Position numbers and translations under genes: made by a program. From Spongilla lacustris (lineage: Eukaryota; Porifera; Demospongiae; Spongillida; Spongillidae): 64,000 bases of DNA. Below, in pieces: positions 1 through 10,913 of this stretch. A model generated the notes under the pieces. The model was not told the origin of the DNA. It did not search any database and saw only the letters and a list, made by a program, of their open reading frames with translations. The first letter of the stretch is position 1. Each line of letters starts with the position of its first letter. The stretch covers positions 1,686,164 through 1,750,163 of the forward strand of contig OX442417.1 in assembly GCA_949361645.1 (NCBI GenBank), written 5' to 3'.

Positions 1-319
1 CCACAACCAATTTCGTACTTAAAAAGAATGATACGCACAGTTAAAGTACGCTCTTCTTTGGCCCATAATTGCCGCGCATGGTACTATTGAAGGCACGCCT
101 TTTAATGTCTTCATTAAGTGCTCAGGCGGCAACCAGTGGCGGATCTAGCATAGCCTTGGGGGGGGGGGGCGGCCGCCCCCCCCCATTCATATTAAATGCC
201 GCCCCTGTCATGAAATTGCCGCCCCCCTCCCCCCTCCCCCCACACAGCGTGCGCGCGCACTTCCTACCGTACGTAACGCACGCGCATCTAGAAAGCACAC
301 CTTTTGTGTGTGTGTGTAT

Positions 320-343
320 GGGGGGGGGGGGGGGGGGGGGGGG
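320..343 (+). repeat. Poly-G run (24 bases)
   Basis: Uninterrupted G run after a short (TG)n stretch, inside the left part of the hAT-like element. The surrounding 150-350 region is also unusually rich in G and C runs. Confidence 0.95.
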
Positions 344-459
344 CGGCAATTTCTTAAAAGTTTCAGTGATTACGAAATTTAATCTAATACCGGAAATTTT
401 ATTTAGTAACCGCGAACGTTTTATTCGTTCCTTCGAAATCTTGCCTGCATGTGCATAGG

Positions 460-973
460 CAGTGGCGTAGGAGCTGGGGCGGCAGCAGCGGCCATGGCCG
501 CTGCACTTTTTCACAACAACAAAAAATATATTATAATAATAGGTTCACAAGCGCGCATGTATCAATTCAATTATTGTTGAGCAATTGCTGGCATTTGCTG
601 CTATAGTTAATGACATGCAAGTGGTCTTCAAATCGATCGCGAGAGCTAGCTCAAGCTAGGCTACCCAGTGTACAACGGTTACCAAAGTGGCCTTGGCTGC
701 ACTCTAGCCGTTTTGTATTTTATATTACATGCGCAGAGGCAAGGTCTCAAAACAAACTAACCTGGTTACAGTTTTAGCGTTGTTTTGGGGGGTTTTCTAC
801 ACAAAAAGCGTTGTATTCTAGGGCTCCGCCCCAGACCCCGATGGGGGAGCTTACAGCGCTCCCCCGTGCCCCTAGCTGGCCGGGAGGGGTGCCCCCCTCC
901 CGTACCTCCCCGGGGAGGCAGGGGAACCACCTTTGTTGGCCGCTGCACTCTATATTCCCTTCCTACGCCACTG
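460..973. mobile_element. Nested hAT-like MITE with 5-bp target duplication
   Basis: Terminal inverted repeats CAGTGGCGTAGGA (460-472) and TCCTACGCCACTG (961-973) are flanked by the direct repeat ATAGG (455-459, 974-978). It lies wholly inside the 134-1990 element, so it is the later insertion. A 5-bp duplication is shorter than the usual 8 bp of hAT elements; some hAT subgroups are described with 5-bp duplications, but that assignment is tentative. No coding sequence is visible. Confidence 0.65.
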
Positions 974-1990
974 ATAGGTGTATACTAACTTAACTGAATC
1001 ACGATCATAATTAACAATAACAAAGTTTCAGTCTTTAAATGTACAAGTACATAGTCTACTGATTGTCACTAAAGGTTTCATTAGGTGCACCGTTCCATAA
1101 AAGGTGCAAATGGCGAAACATTTTCACAGCTGCTGCTGCTACAATTGCTACATCACCATGCCTCTAACTGAAGTGATTTACATACATCACAACGACAATA
1201 TAGAGGAGAAGTACGGTTTGCTCACGCGAGCCAGGGATATTAAATACATGGATAGGAAACGAGGCTGATATACGGCTGAATTACGGTATTCCTAATTTCC
1301 ATCCGTGTTGCGCTTGAGGGCTATTCTTAGAGTCGCGAAATCGCAGAAACGAAAAGCTACACTTAGTAAGTTGGTTTCTTTCTAATTAAGAGGCAGGTTT
1401 TACTAATGGGATCAGTCAAGCTTTACTTTTGAAAGCAATGTATAAGCCTGTTAAAGCGTTCGGATCGCTTAAGCTTCGAGTAACGAAATCTCCTGAACAA
1501 CTTCCCGTACAACAGATATGAAAACTTTGAACTACACCCCTGAAACCCGTCCACTGGGATCAGCATCCATGTCATATTCGTCCGAGTCAACAGCAAACTC
1601 ACCAATTCAGAATCCATGTAGGCGCAACACGGATGGTTTTCCGGTACATGTAGATTACGGAACCGTTTCCAATCCATGTATTTAATATCCCTGCGCGAGC
1701 ATATCCAATATTCTTAGACGCCTGTTGACGACCGTTACGAGGCGCGTTGTCGCAATAAACTTCGTTGTCTTTCGCGCGTATGTAAATTCTTTCACTGCGC
1801 TGCGAATACGCTGATTTTTAGCGGCTTTGAAGCGAAAAATGTGAAAGCTTCTGGGGTTCCGCCCCAGGCCCCGATGGGGGAGCTTACAGCGCTCCCCCAT
1901 ACCCCCTTGCTGGTGAGTGGGTGGGCCCGCCCCCGGCCGCCCCTCCAACCAACCGCCCCCCCTATAGCCCCATTCCTAGATCCGCCACTG

Positions 1991-3397
1991 GCGGCAACCG
2001 ATTTTTCTCGAAACCCGCCCGGCAGATGGTTTTAAAAACTTCTCCTACTCAAAGAACGATCATTGTACTTCACCTTTGCGTTTAGTACATGATGGGGCTT
2101 ATTTTCTGGTGAGAGAACGACACGGTTACTCGGGACCATGCAACTAATGAATAATGCACGTCGCCACACCCATCTGTATAAATTTGACATACAACGACAA
2201 TGGAAACATAGATTAATAACCTAAGGTTATTAATCTATGATGGAAAACACGCAATGGACGTCATGTCCAGAAGTTCTGTCAGAGAGTATTTGGTCCTAAC
2301 TGAACTATATAAGGGTGTAAAACGAGTTCTTCAAACAAAGTATACCCGTGCTGCCTTTTCAATGGAGCTCTTATTTGACATGCAGACATACGCAATGATA
2401 CTGTTTGATATCCCTCCAGAGCGTGCAAGTACAAGAAGCAGCAGTAAAGAAATTGTATACAGGTGTACGGTAAAGCCATAGAACAGGCTCCTAGCCCGGC
2501 ATGAAAAGGACAGTAAACATGCACCTACTCGAACACCATGGGTGGACATGTGCAATCATGAATGCATGCAGGCTTTAGGCTGATGGGGTAACGAAGCACA
2601 CAACCATTTCAATCAGTCGTACAGGACATATGAGTATGGCCAACCGCCCATGCAAGGACACTTAATTATTAGGCGTAGCCCGAATATACGCGAAGGTCGG
2701 GCTAGTACGCCTGATTGTAAGTGTGTTTCCAAACTGGAGTCTTTGAGGCCAGAAAAGCTAAGTCGAAATAAAAAATGCAAAGAATAGTGTGTGATTTTTG
2801 TTTTCCAAGCATACTAGTAGGGCCTATGTGTGTTTCGCACATACACGATATGAGAGGACCACTTCGCTACGTAAATAAATCTGCCCTTTTCAAAGCGTTG
2901 GCACGACGCGCAGAAAATAAGCCCCGTTACACCCTAAACAGAACCAAATACAGCCGTCTCTTGAGTACACGTTTCTAAAAGAGTTTTTTCATTTGGCCGG
3001 GCGGATTTCTCAAAAAAGCCTATTGACACGAACAACTCAAAATAAAGCGCATGTAGTCTCGGCCCTCTCTTCGCGCGTATGTAAATACAACAAAGATGAA
3101 ACTTATACTGTTTTAGTCCTCGTAGGACGCCTGACTGATATATCGATTCAAAGTGAGCTTACGTTGTACGGATAAAGAAGGATAAGCCACATTCCAGTGC
3201 CATGCGGTAACTAGGGTTCAGTTGCCTGTCTCCAAGCAGGGAATGGGGACGAGACCTAATGTCCAACTTTTCAATGGAATGAAACAGCCGTGTTTTGTTA
3301 CACAGACAATCACGTGAGCTGCATGCTGTACATGTATATTTAACTTATTTAGCCAGCCCTTACAACAATCTCAGTTTTAAAAGCCGTATTAATTGAG
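1991..3397. other. Intergenic, no recognised gene
   Basis: Nothing here reads as a known gene. There is a perfect 15-bp-arm hairpin at 2207-2239 (CATAGATTAATAACC, three bases, inverse). An open frame at 2254-2481 (75 codons) has no recognisable domain. The sequence just before 3398 is the presumed 5' flank of the receptor gene. Confidence 0.6.
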
Positions 3398-6238
3398 ATG
3401 CCGCTACGCTACAACCGGAAGGACGTTCGGACCTGCGCAGTTATCTCTCTGATATGCTTTGCTACCGCTATTGTATGGCTGTTGATACCAGCTCTAGGAT
3501 TCTATATTCCGTACCGCGTAAGACTGCGTAAATATATTGTAATGTACATGTATATATAATATCTTTAGCTTTGGCACCTTATTTTTCTTACTAATGATCA
3601 GGTCCATGCAATGTGTCGCGGCGATTATTATCACAGTACATTTAGCAGTGGGAGGGGAAGGGGGGAAAGGAAGGCCGTTGTGCTGTTGTGTATAACGTAG
3701 AAACCAACCCGCTTAAATGCTCACAAAAAGTTTACATATATTGCAACGATTGTTGTGAATAGTCGTAGTGGTTTTGTACAGCGCCCGCCTGGGAACGTAA
3801 CATTATTCCCACCCCCAAAAAAAACAAAAAACAAAGAAATAAACAAAGTAATGTAGCCAAAAAACATAACTCTTTTTCAATCAAGTTGAATGTGATATGT
3901 GCCGCTTAACAATCTTCTCGATCGAAGGACGAATATTCACGCCCCTTTTGTAAAGCTTTCAACTAATTATTATCGGTACGTCAAATGTGTAAAATAGTTA
4001 TGCATGCATCATTCATGTTTATTGTAAATCATTTATGTTCCATGATAGATTTTGAATTTTAAAAATGATTAAAAATTATATGCCTCTCTTTAAAAAAAAA
4101 ATAGTGCTACGTAAAGCATAATCACTCGCTTTGGAAGTTTGGATCGTTTTTGTTTCTTCTCGTCGATCCAAATGCTTTAGATGCATGAGCTTTAAATTCG
4201 CTGCTATTAATATTAATGTGCATTGGTTGAAATATGTATACATGTGCATGTATATGGATCCAGCCACGAATCTAAACAATGTACATTGCAAGCAGTGCGC
4301 GATTTAAGCCGAAATAGTCAATCACACATAAAAATTAACAAATATAGATGAAGCGAACGTAAAACACCACGTGCACATTCACATACATTAGCGTGTTGAC
4401 AAACTATTGCGTTGCTTGGCCCATTCAGTGTGCACACCAGTGCCCAGGGTTTTAATATTGATACGAGCTGCATGCACGAATGTTTAGGTGCATGCTTGTA
4501 ATCTACACAGTGTTTGCAATGTACCTCCGTATATATAGGCTGTATTGAGTATACTGAACATTGGGTCCTTTTGCGTTCTATGTATGCACGTATTCGCGAC
4601 GCACGAAATACAAATCGTATAACTTTATCATGCACGTGCACATCTATTTTAGAACTCGGAAGCAGGTCCCTGTGGTGTCCAGGCATATCAAGGTTACCTT
4701 TGCAAAGATGAGGTGGAGAATCGCACACTGTGCCTCACACCTCTATACCAGTACACCGCAGAACTCGAGGTTGCAATGTTGGCACATGCTGCTCGATGGA
4801 ATGGGACACAATGCTATGAATATGTGAGGTCACGTGCCTGCGAGTTCTACTTCGGTTTATCTGAAGTCAGTGACTGCAATAAATGGTGCGAGAGTGCGAA
4901 TTCTACAGGTGTGGACAAAGATTCTGTACAAGACACGTGGAGATGTGACGGTGAGGATGAATTTTAAGACTCAGTAGTATCATACTGATTTTATACATGT
5001 ATGCAGGTAACTCTACATCCACCGCTTATGAATCTGTCGACAAGAGAAACTGTTCAGGATCCTTTTACTACGATAATGCGTCTGGACTGTGCAAGCCGAC
5101 TTGTGGAGTGCAAAATGGAAATAAAGATACCCTCGTTTATGTCTTCGTTCCCATTGGGATGTTTGGATACATTGTGGCCTTCATAACTGCATGTTTTAAC
5201 CACAGGATTATGTAATGTGATTAATGTCCGCAAACTTCTACTTACGTCGTAATCCGCATGATTCTACATCAATGCAGGTTTAAATTTCCTCCTCTACTGC
5301 TGATATACTGGCTGGTGTCGGCAATGGTATATGATTCATGCCGCCTCATTCAGTGCTGTAAAACAGGAGATTATTTCGAGAACAGTGATAGCCCTGGCTT
5401 ATTTTGCAACATACAAGGTGGGTTTCTTACTTCAATAAGCAAAATTCTCAATTAATGCCCACTCTTTATTAATATAGGACTAGTCATGTACCTGGCTGCA
5501 TGTCTACTTATCCTATTCCCTCTATTTCACACGATCATACTATTTTGGAGCGTTTGGTTTCCTATTTCTTTTAAGAGTGTTCTGGATGAGTACCGTCACC
5601 GCGTCCACTTTGGAGTCATGCTACTGTGCTTCACGATACCTTGGATTGGTGTGGGAGTACTGGCTGGCTCCACAGGCAGTATTAATGTATTATTTTGTAT
5701 ATTTCTGCCGCTATATGGCTGTTGTGGGCTAATTTCCGCATTTATATGCCTCATCATTTGGAAACTGATGACAAGGGAATCACAAAAAGTAAGCTATTAA
5801 TTTGCAATCGTATCTAAACTGTTATTACGTCAGAAATGGGTTAAATTTGTTTAGGCCAACTGTACTCCTGAAACGAAGTTAACTATTGTTTTAACGTATG
5901 TGGTGGTACTCTTTGTGACTACTGTTATTCGACAAGTTATGGGCAGCTACGAAACTGATGATTACTTTTACAACTATTTCATCTGTGAATCGTCTGGTTC
6001 CCAGTACTGCACTCTCCACGTGAACGAATTTGTTTTTACAATAAAATCATTTTACACATTTCACAATGCTGTGTTTAGTCTTTCTCCGTATTTTGCTCTC
6101 ATCTACATCATGCCTTTAAACATCATTAAGAATAAGCTGTTAATGCGCAGGAAGAGCGACAGTTCTATGACTATGTCGAGAAGAAGCACCCGTGGAACAA
6201 TCACTAGCAAACCAAGTGACGCAGACATCAAGGTTTAA
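3398..6238 (+). CDS. Frizzled-like (class F) seven-transmembrane receptor, six exons
   Basis: Exons read as 3398-3517, 4653-4950, 5007-5211, 5278-5417, 5478-5788 and 5855-6238. All junctions are GT/AG with matching phases, giving 485 residues. Residues 1-40 are a hydrophobic signal or anchor segment. Residues 41-150 form a cysteine-rich domain with Cys at 47, 57, 67, 94, 103, 115, 119 and 138. The C-x8-C (94/103) and C-x3-C (115/119) spacings and the motif LCKDEVENRT resemble the Frizzled CRD, although one Cys pair of the usual ten appears to be missing. A Cys-containing linker follows, then seven hydrophobic segments spread over exons 3-6 (the first begins DTLVYVFVPIGMFG). The tail is short and Ser/Thr-rich. 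I do not see the KTxxxW Dishevelled-binding motif, so canonical Wnt signalling is doubtful. The first intron (3518-4651) is long, is the least certain junction, and could hide another exon. The protein could instead belong to another CRD-bearing receptor group. Confidence 0.72.
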
Positions 6239-6812
6239 GGTGGTGAATTGGTCACATGCTCTAGCTGAATATGTGTACATGTAGGTGTCAGTCAGATGCA
6301 CTAGTCAGATTGTACAGTATAATAGTCATATGGAATGTACATTTGCTTCACCTTTGTATACTTAATTGCATTTATTGATATCAATTAATTAAAGCTATGT
6401 TGCAAGGTCTAGAGTCATGAAGACTGAATGGTATTCACTAAGATCGTGTGCATGGTTGAAGTGTTTACATGTATATGTCTGCTTTCAATCTTAATTATGC
6501 ATCCTTTGTAAACTATACATGTACATGTACTATTGCATTCACAATGTATTAATTACATATACATGTATTACTCAGAAGGGCATTTATCTAAACTGATTTC
6601 ATTGCCAGGGTAAAAGAATTATGCGAGAATTTAGCTTCTTTATTGTGTTTTCAAAATTAATTTTTATCTCCATAATATATGCCAGTGGGATGATTCTCCA
6701 ACAACAAAGAGCATTGTGCGAGTGCATGTGTGGGCAAAAATATTTAAACTTGTAGATACGTGTATATCAGCTTTTTAGTAAGACAATATGAATTAAATAG
6801 AGGGACACACTT
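6239..6812. other. 3' flank of the receptor gene
   Basis: AT-rich sequence with several TACATGTA palindromes. A possible variant poly-A signal (ATTAAA) lies near 6388-6393. No further coding signal seen. Confidence 0.5.
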
Positions 6813-6941
6813 ATTAGTGTGGGAGCGAAGAAAAACAAAAATCTGCAGTACCTAATAGCCGAACTGGACCAGATGCGACTTCCTTGATGGATTATAGCCT
6901 CGCTTCTTCCGACAAATGTCCTTCAAACCTCACAGCAGGGC
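6813..6941 (+). pseudogene. Deleted fragment copy of the 13.6-kb ORF
   Basis: This stretch matches 13648-13822 of the 417-aa ORF almost base for base, but lacks 49 bp (about 13707-13755, the codons for MDDWVKSCPQPCSAHT) and has a few substitutions plus one inserted base. A 49-bp loss breaks the frame, so it cannot code. It is a partial duplicate with no visible poly-A tail or target duplication, so a processed origin is not shown. Confidence 0.85.
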
Positions 6942-7583
6942 ATATTAATGCCTGAGATGGGATATGTGTATGTATTATGCAGCATGCATGCTGTCATGTA
7001 CATAAAATGAGAAGAATGTGGTGTCGTATGCATATATGCAAGTGTGTATATAGCATCTGACTGAATGGAATTTGAAGGGCTTGATCTAACACACAAACTC
7101 ACGCACAGATGGGTGCGCTGCATTTTATCTGTTATAATTGTGCCTGTGTATATGCATACACACGTGTATGATGTGATACTTAATTCCAACAGTACATACA
7201 AATATGGATGGAATATGTCTAATCAATCTTTCATCTATGTATACCATTTATTTACCAACCGATAAAATGCATGCATCAAAGAGCACAAGTTTGTTCGCAT
7301 TAATAGTCGTTTGCATATCTGGACTGATAATCAATTAAGGACATGTACAAGTACAATACATGTATATATATGCCGTGTGTTAATATCTATGCTCTTCAGA
7401 GAAAGAATTAGCAACTGCATAGATATTAAAAAGTGTAGAAGTTATGACACTTCCAAAGTTTTAACACAACCCTTTCCTCATACTACTCACTGGAGTGAGT
7501 ATGAGGAAAACAAAAAAACAGATGGATTTCACCCAAAATGGCTATATATATGTCACTCCAAATCAAAGATTTGGGGTGACATA
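6942..7583. other. Intergenic, no recognised gene
   Basis: AT-rich DNA with many TGCATGCA and TACATGTA palindromes. I see nothing that reads as a gene. Confidence 0.5.
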
Positions 7584-7756
7584 GTGGTGCCATTGAGATC
7601 CACCTCTGCATGCATGTATATACATATAATTATATATATATGTATAATATTATATATATATATAATTATATATATATATATTATATATATATATATAATT
7701 ATATATATATATATAATTATATATATATATGCAGAGGTGAATCTCAATGGCACCAC
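7584..7756. mobile_element. Palindromic AT-core hairpin element
   Basis: Inverted arms GTGGTGCCATTGAGATCCAC (from 7584) and GTGAATCTCAATGGCACCAC (to 7756), each followed inward by CTCTGCATG or its inverse, enclose about 110 bp of pure alternating AT. It looks like a foldback MITE or an extruding cruciform. The Ile/Tyr-rich open frames across it are by-products of the AT repeat. Confidence 0.7.
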
Positions 7757-8189
7757 AATGATGGCTGTTGCAAAAGGTACAAACTTATTACAATCTCTTC
7801 ATCCGTTGGTCGATTGCTGCCGTTTTGTATGCATGTTTTGTTGTTTGTTTTGTTTCGCTAGTTTTCCCCATCTGGGCTGCATGCACATGCCCTAATAAAA
7901 AGAAAAATTCTCACTACATATGTCACATTTCTATATTATGAAGCATGCACTTATGTACTGCCTATACAAGTAATTTTGAGTTTACAATAACATCTCATGC
8001 AGGTTATTTGTAACTGATAACACGACACTGAATTGGTGCAGGTACAATGTACATGGCATGCATCATTTGGTACCACACAACCAACATCAAACATGATACG
8101 TATAGTACTTAATTATATGAGACTAATAATAATAGGACATACACAAAACTTGCACTAAAGAGTTCAATATGCACACTGTAACATCTATT

Positions 8190-8535
8190 TTGGCCTTAGA
8201 CCCCTGGCCAGGATAGCCCTGGCCACAGACCTGGTTAGGGTAAGGTTTAAGCGACCATAAATGTCAGCGGTTGTCTATGATTTTGACACACTGTGGCTTG
8301 CAGCAAGTAGAGAGGCTATGCGGAAAATGTCTCTTGGGCCTCCATCCCCCCAATTCCCATAGGTTTCTACAGCCAATGAAACACAGGTCCACCCCAGCTC
8401 AAGGCACTTAGAGTCGTTAGCAACATGTTTGGGGGACTCTGCGGCTACTGCAGGTACTCCAGCTGTTGAACAAGACTCATCAAGAATGGCAGGATTAAGT
8501 GGAGATATCCCTGTTATATCCAAAGCTCCAGGCAA
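8190..8535 (-). pseudogene. Retroelement 3' coding remnant
   Basis: The minus strand reads DITGISPLNPAILDES, then a block with ELGWTCVSLAVETYGNWG, then (past a stop) ADIYGRLNLTLTRSVARAI. The same block order recurs at 8620, 8942, 52.1 kb and 53.7 kb. I recognise it as the region after reverse transcriptase in a retroelement family seen in sponge-type genomes (recollection, not a search). Internal stops make this copy dead. Confidence 0.65.
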
Positions 8536-8618
8536 ACCCTTTTCCCATCTTACTACCAGAACATTATAAATATGATACGTATATATATATAATAATAATA
8601 ATAATAATCATCATCATC

Positions 8619-8941
8619 ATTCTGGTGGTGGAAATTTACGAAGCATGGGGGAAGGAGGCTTTGGAGGCATTTTCCATGTTAGCCTCTCACCTAGCCACTT
8701 CTTTATCCAGGCCCAAATCAATGGTATTATCTGAGCTGTATGGTCAGCTCAATCTCCATTTAGTTAAGGCAAATTTGAGAGCTCTTTTGTGCAGACTTTC
8801 CTACCCTCAGCAGGAATACATTTGAGTTTGTATGTTGTTTTGTGACTTGTGTTAAGTTATTGTTGCATTTGTGTAATAGTTATTCCCATCATTAAAATCA
8901 TGATACAAAAATAATAATAAAAAATAATAATAATAATAATA
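8619..8941 (+). pseudogene. 5'-truncated retroelement copy with (AAT)n tail
   Basis: Begins within the ETYGAWGKEA block (here EIYEAWGKEALEAF), continues to SELYGQLNLHLVKANLRAL, stops, then has a short 3' UTR ending in an (AAT)n run at about 8911-8941. Truncation at the 5' side with a simple-repeat tail is typical of target-primed non-LTR insertion. Confidence 0.65.
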
Positions 8942-9206
8942 ATTGGAGTCGTATGGAGCCTGGGGAAAGGAGGCTTTGGAGTCTATCTCCCAGCAAGCTT
9001 CTTGATTAGCCACTTACTCATCAAGGCAAAGTCAGTGGTTCTTACAATTGGCTGAATTTTCATCTGGTATGAGCCAATGCAATTGCCATCCTTTCCCGTT
9101 GCATCGGTCAAAGGGATGTAGGGTAGGTATAGTGTACATTGTGTTTAGTCTAGTTGTATATGTTTATATATCAGTGTATTTGTACATGTCCAAAAATAAT
9201 AATAAG
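8942..9206 (+). pseudogene. Second 5'-truncated retroelement copy with (AAT)n tail
   Basis: Starts directly after the previous AAT tail with VVESYGAWGKEALES-like coding, degenerates within a few codons, and ends in a short AAT tail (about 9194-9205). It is head-to-tail with its neighbours, as though each copy inserted at the AAT tail of the previous one. Confidence 0.6.
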
Positions 9207-9730
9207 GATTAGTTCCAAATCTGGAGTACAGCAGGTTGACCCACTAGGTCCAATGTTGTTTGCTTAGGTCCTCCATAAACTTGTGACCAGCACAGATACA
9301 GACGATGACTGTTTTCACCTGCTGCTTGGAGCCTGGTGTCTGGATGACGGTGTTCTTGCAGGGGAAAGGTCAGCTGTGCTACGAGCTCTACAACTCATTG
9401 AGGAGCTGGGTCCACACTTGGGGCTTAACATAAACTTTTCAGTGGGCAACCCCCTTTTCCCACCAGTAGTGAAGTCATCTTTGCTACCAAACTGACCTAG
9501 CTATTCTTGGGATGCCAATTGGGGACTTTGTGCACTGTGCTCGATCCATAACAGAAAAATGCATTATTTCCAAGGTTTTGCTTAAAGCTCTAGTGGATGT
9601 CTCTGTGGTTGACCTCCATGTGGACTTCTCACTTCTTCGCATGTGTGGAAGCTACTGCAAGTTAGTACACCTTACAAGAGCCTCTGTGCAGACTTCCTTA
9701 AGTCCTTTGACTTAGAGATAAGGCTTTGTT
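9207..9730 (+). pseudogene. Reverse transcriptase fragment, frameshifted
   Basis: The plus strand reads SGVQQVDPLGPMLFA (RT motif, consensus GxxQGDPLGP), then after a stop WCLDDGVLAGERSAVLRAL (the x-DD catalytic box with both aspartates), GPHLGLNINFS, and in a shifted frame MPIGDFVHCARSITEKC and LHVDFSLLRMCGSYCKLVHL. Stops and frameshifts inactivate it. The domain order matches the RT of the same retroelement family whose C-terminal parts lie elsewhere in the window. Confidence 0.8.
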
Positions 9731-9797
9731 TTATATCATATTAAATTGCAGAATCGCCCGGCTGTCTCTTCTGGAGGGGAATGATGCAGAAGGATCA

Positions 9798-10913
9798 AAT
9801 ATGCAGGTTGTTGTGATACCAGTTTTTTCGGTGTTTGTTAGAATTGGGACAGTGTCCAGCAAAATCGGGCTTGTGGGTATATAATTTTATCACTATAAAA
9901 ATTGCACGTTGTACTAAACAACGCATCTTCACGACGGTACTACCTTTTCTTTTCAAAATTCGTACACTTAATTGTTCCCACACCATTTCTCTGTGTGAAA
10001 ATCGATTTTTGTGATCTACACCTTTTCCGTGCCGTGGATACAACAATCGTTAACCCCGCGGGTTAGAAATCCACATTTCTCCACGTACGAGTGTTGAAAA
10101 CGCGTCAAATTCGGAGTGTGCATAGAGGAGTTCTGTAGCTATTGATTTGTTCTGTTCGTTAGTTTCTGAATCATCCGTTACGGAGATACAGTTGAGCAAA
10201 CTACAGGCACATTTTCCCGCTTGATTCGCGCCAATGCTATAATCACCGCCTTCCCATTCACTGAGCGGGAGTCGATTTGCCAAAATCATTGGCGCGAATC
10301 AAGCGGGAAAACGTGCCCGTAGTTTGTTCAACTGTATCTCCGTAACGGATGATATAGAAATTAACGAACAGAGCAAACCAATAGCTACAGGACTCCTCTA
10401 TGTGCAAACCGAATTTGGCACATTTTCAACACTCGTACGTGGAGAAATGAGAATTTCTAACCCGCGGGGTTAACGATTGTTGTATTCACGGCACGGAAAA
10501 GGTGTAGATCACAAAAATCGATTTTCACACAGAGAAATGGTGTGGGAACAAGTGTACGAAATTTGAAAGGAAAAAGTTGTACCGTCGCGAGGATGTGTTG
10601 TTTAGTACAACGTACAAATTTTATAGTGATAAAATTATAACCCCACAAGCCCGATTTTGCTGGACACTGTCCCAATTATAACACGCGGTTATGATAAACG
10701 GAAACTCGCATATATACGTTTTGTATCATTCACAATATTTACAACGTTAGCATAAGGAATTTCGATAATAAAAACAGCACGATTCGCCGCAAAGAAGGCA
10801 GTGGATTTCAGTTTGTTTCAGTACAACATTTTACCATGGAGATCATGACGTTTATTAACCGTGTTATAATTTTAACAAACACCGAAAACACTTGTATCAC
10901 AACCTGCATATTT
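9798..10913. mobile_element. Foldback element with arms of about 440 bp
   Basis: Left arm 9798-10236 and right arm 10287-10913 are inverted copies around a short loop (10237-10286). The arm tips read AAATATGCAGGTTG on both sides. The right arm is longer only because a 190-bp MITE sits in it (10678-10867). Arm identity is high but not perfect, with scattered substitutions and small indels. Weak open frames inside are not conserved between the arms in a protein-like way. The element borders a beta-helix pseudogene on its right. Confidence 0.85.
10678..10867. mobile_element. 190-bp MITE nested in a foldback arm
   Basis: Imperfect inverted termini ATAACACG...CGTGTTAT extend inward (CGGTTATGATAAACG against CGTTTATTAAC) and are flanked by AATT (10674-10677 and 10868-10871). 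The opposite arm of the host palindrome has no insertion here: removing the MITE plus one AATT restores CCCAATTTTAACAAAC, against CCCAATTCTAACAAAC in the other arm. That fixes boundaries and target duplication directly from sequence. Confidence 0.85.

Larger units (their letters stand above)
134..1990. mobile_element. Non-autonomous hAT-like DNA transposon
   Basis: The ends are inverted copies of CAGTGGCGGATCTAG (134-148 and 1976-1990), flanked by a perfect 8-bp direct repeat GCGGCAAC (126-133 and 1991-1998). CAG...CTG termini with an 8-bp target duplication are the hAT signature. I see no transposase reading frame inside, so it is non-autonomous. The subterminal DNA is very GC-rich, with long G and C runs on both sides. 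A second element is nested at 460-973, and its right end (about 800-973) resembles this element's right end (about 1838-1990): both carry a near-identical block around CCGATGGGGGAGCTTACAGC. Confidence 0.8.

Noticed and set aside
69..514. Gly/Pro-rich frames on both strands
   Set aside because: Produced by G and C runs at the ends of a hAT-like element.
7311..7895. 194-codon frame rich in Ile and Tyr
   Set aside because: The middle is the AT core of a hairpin element and the rest has no protein character.
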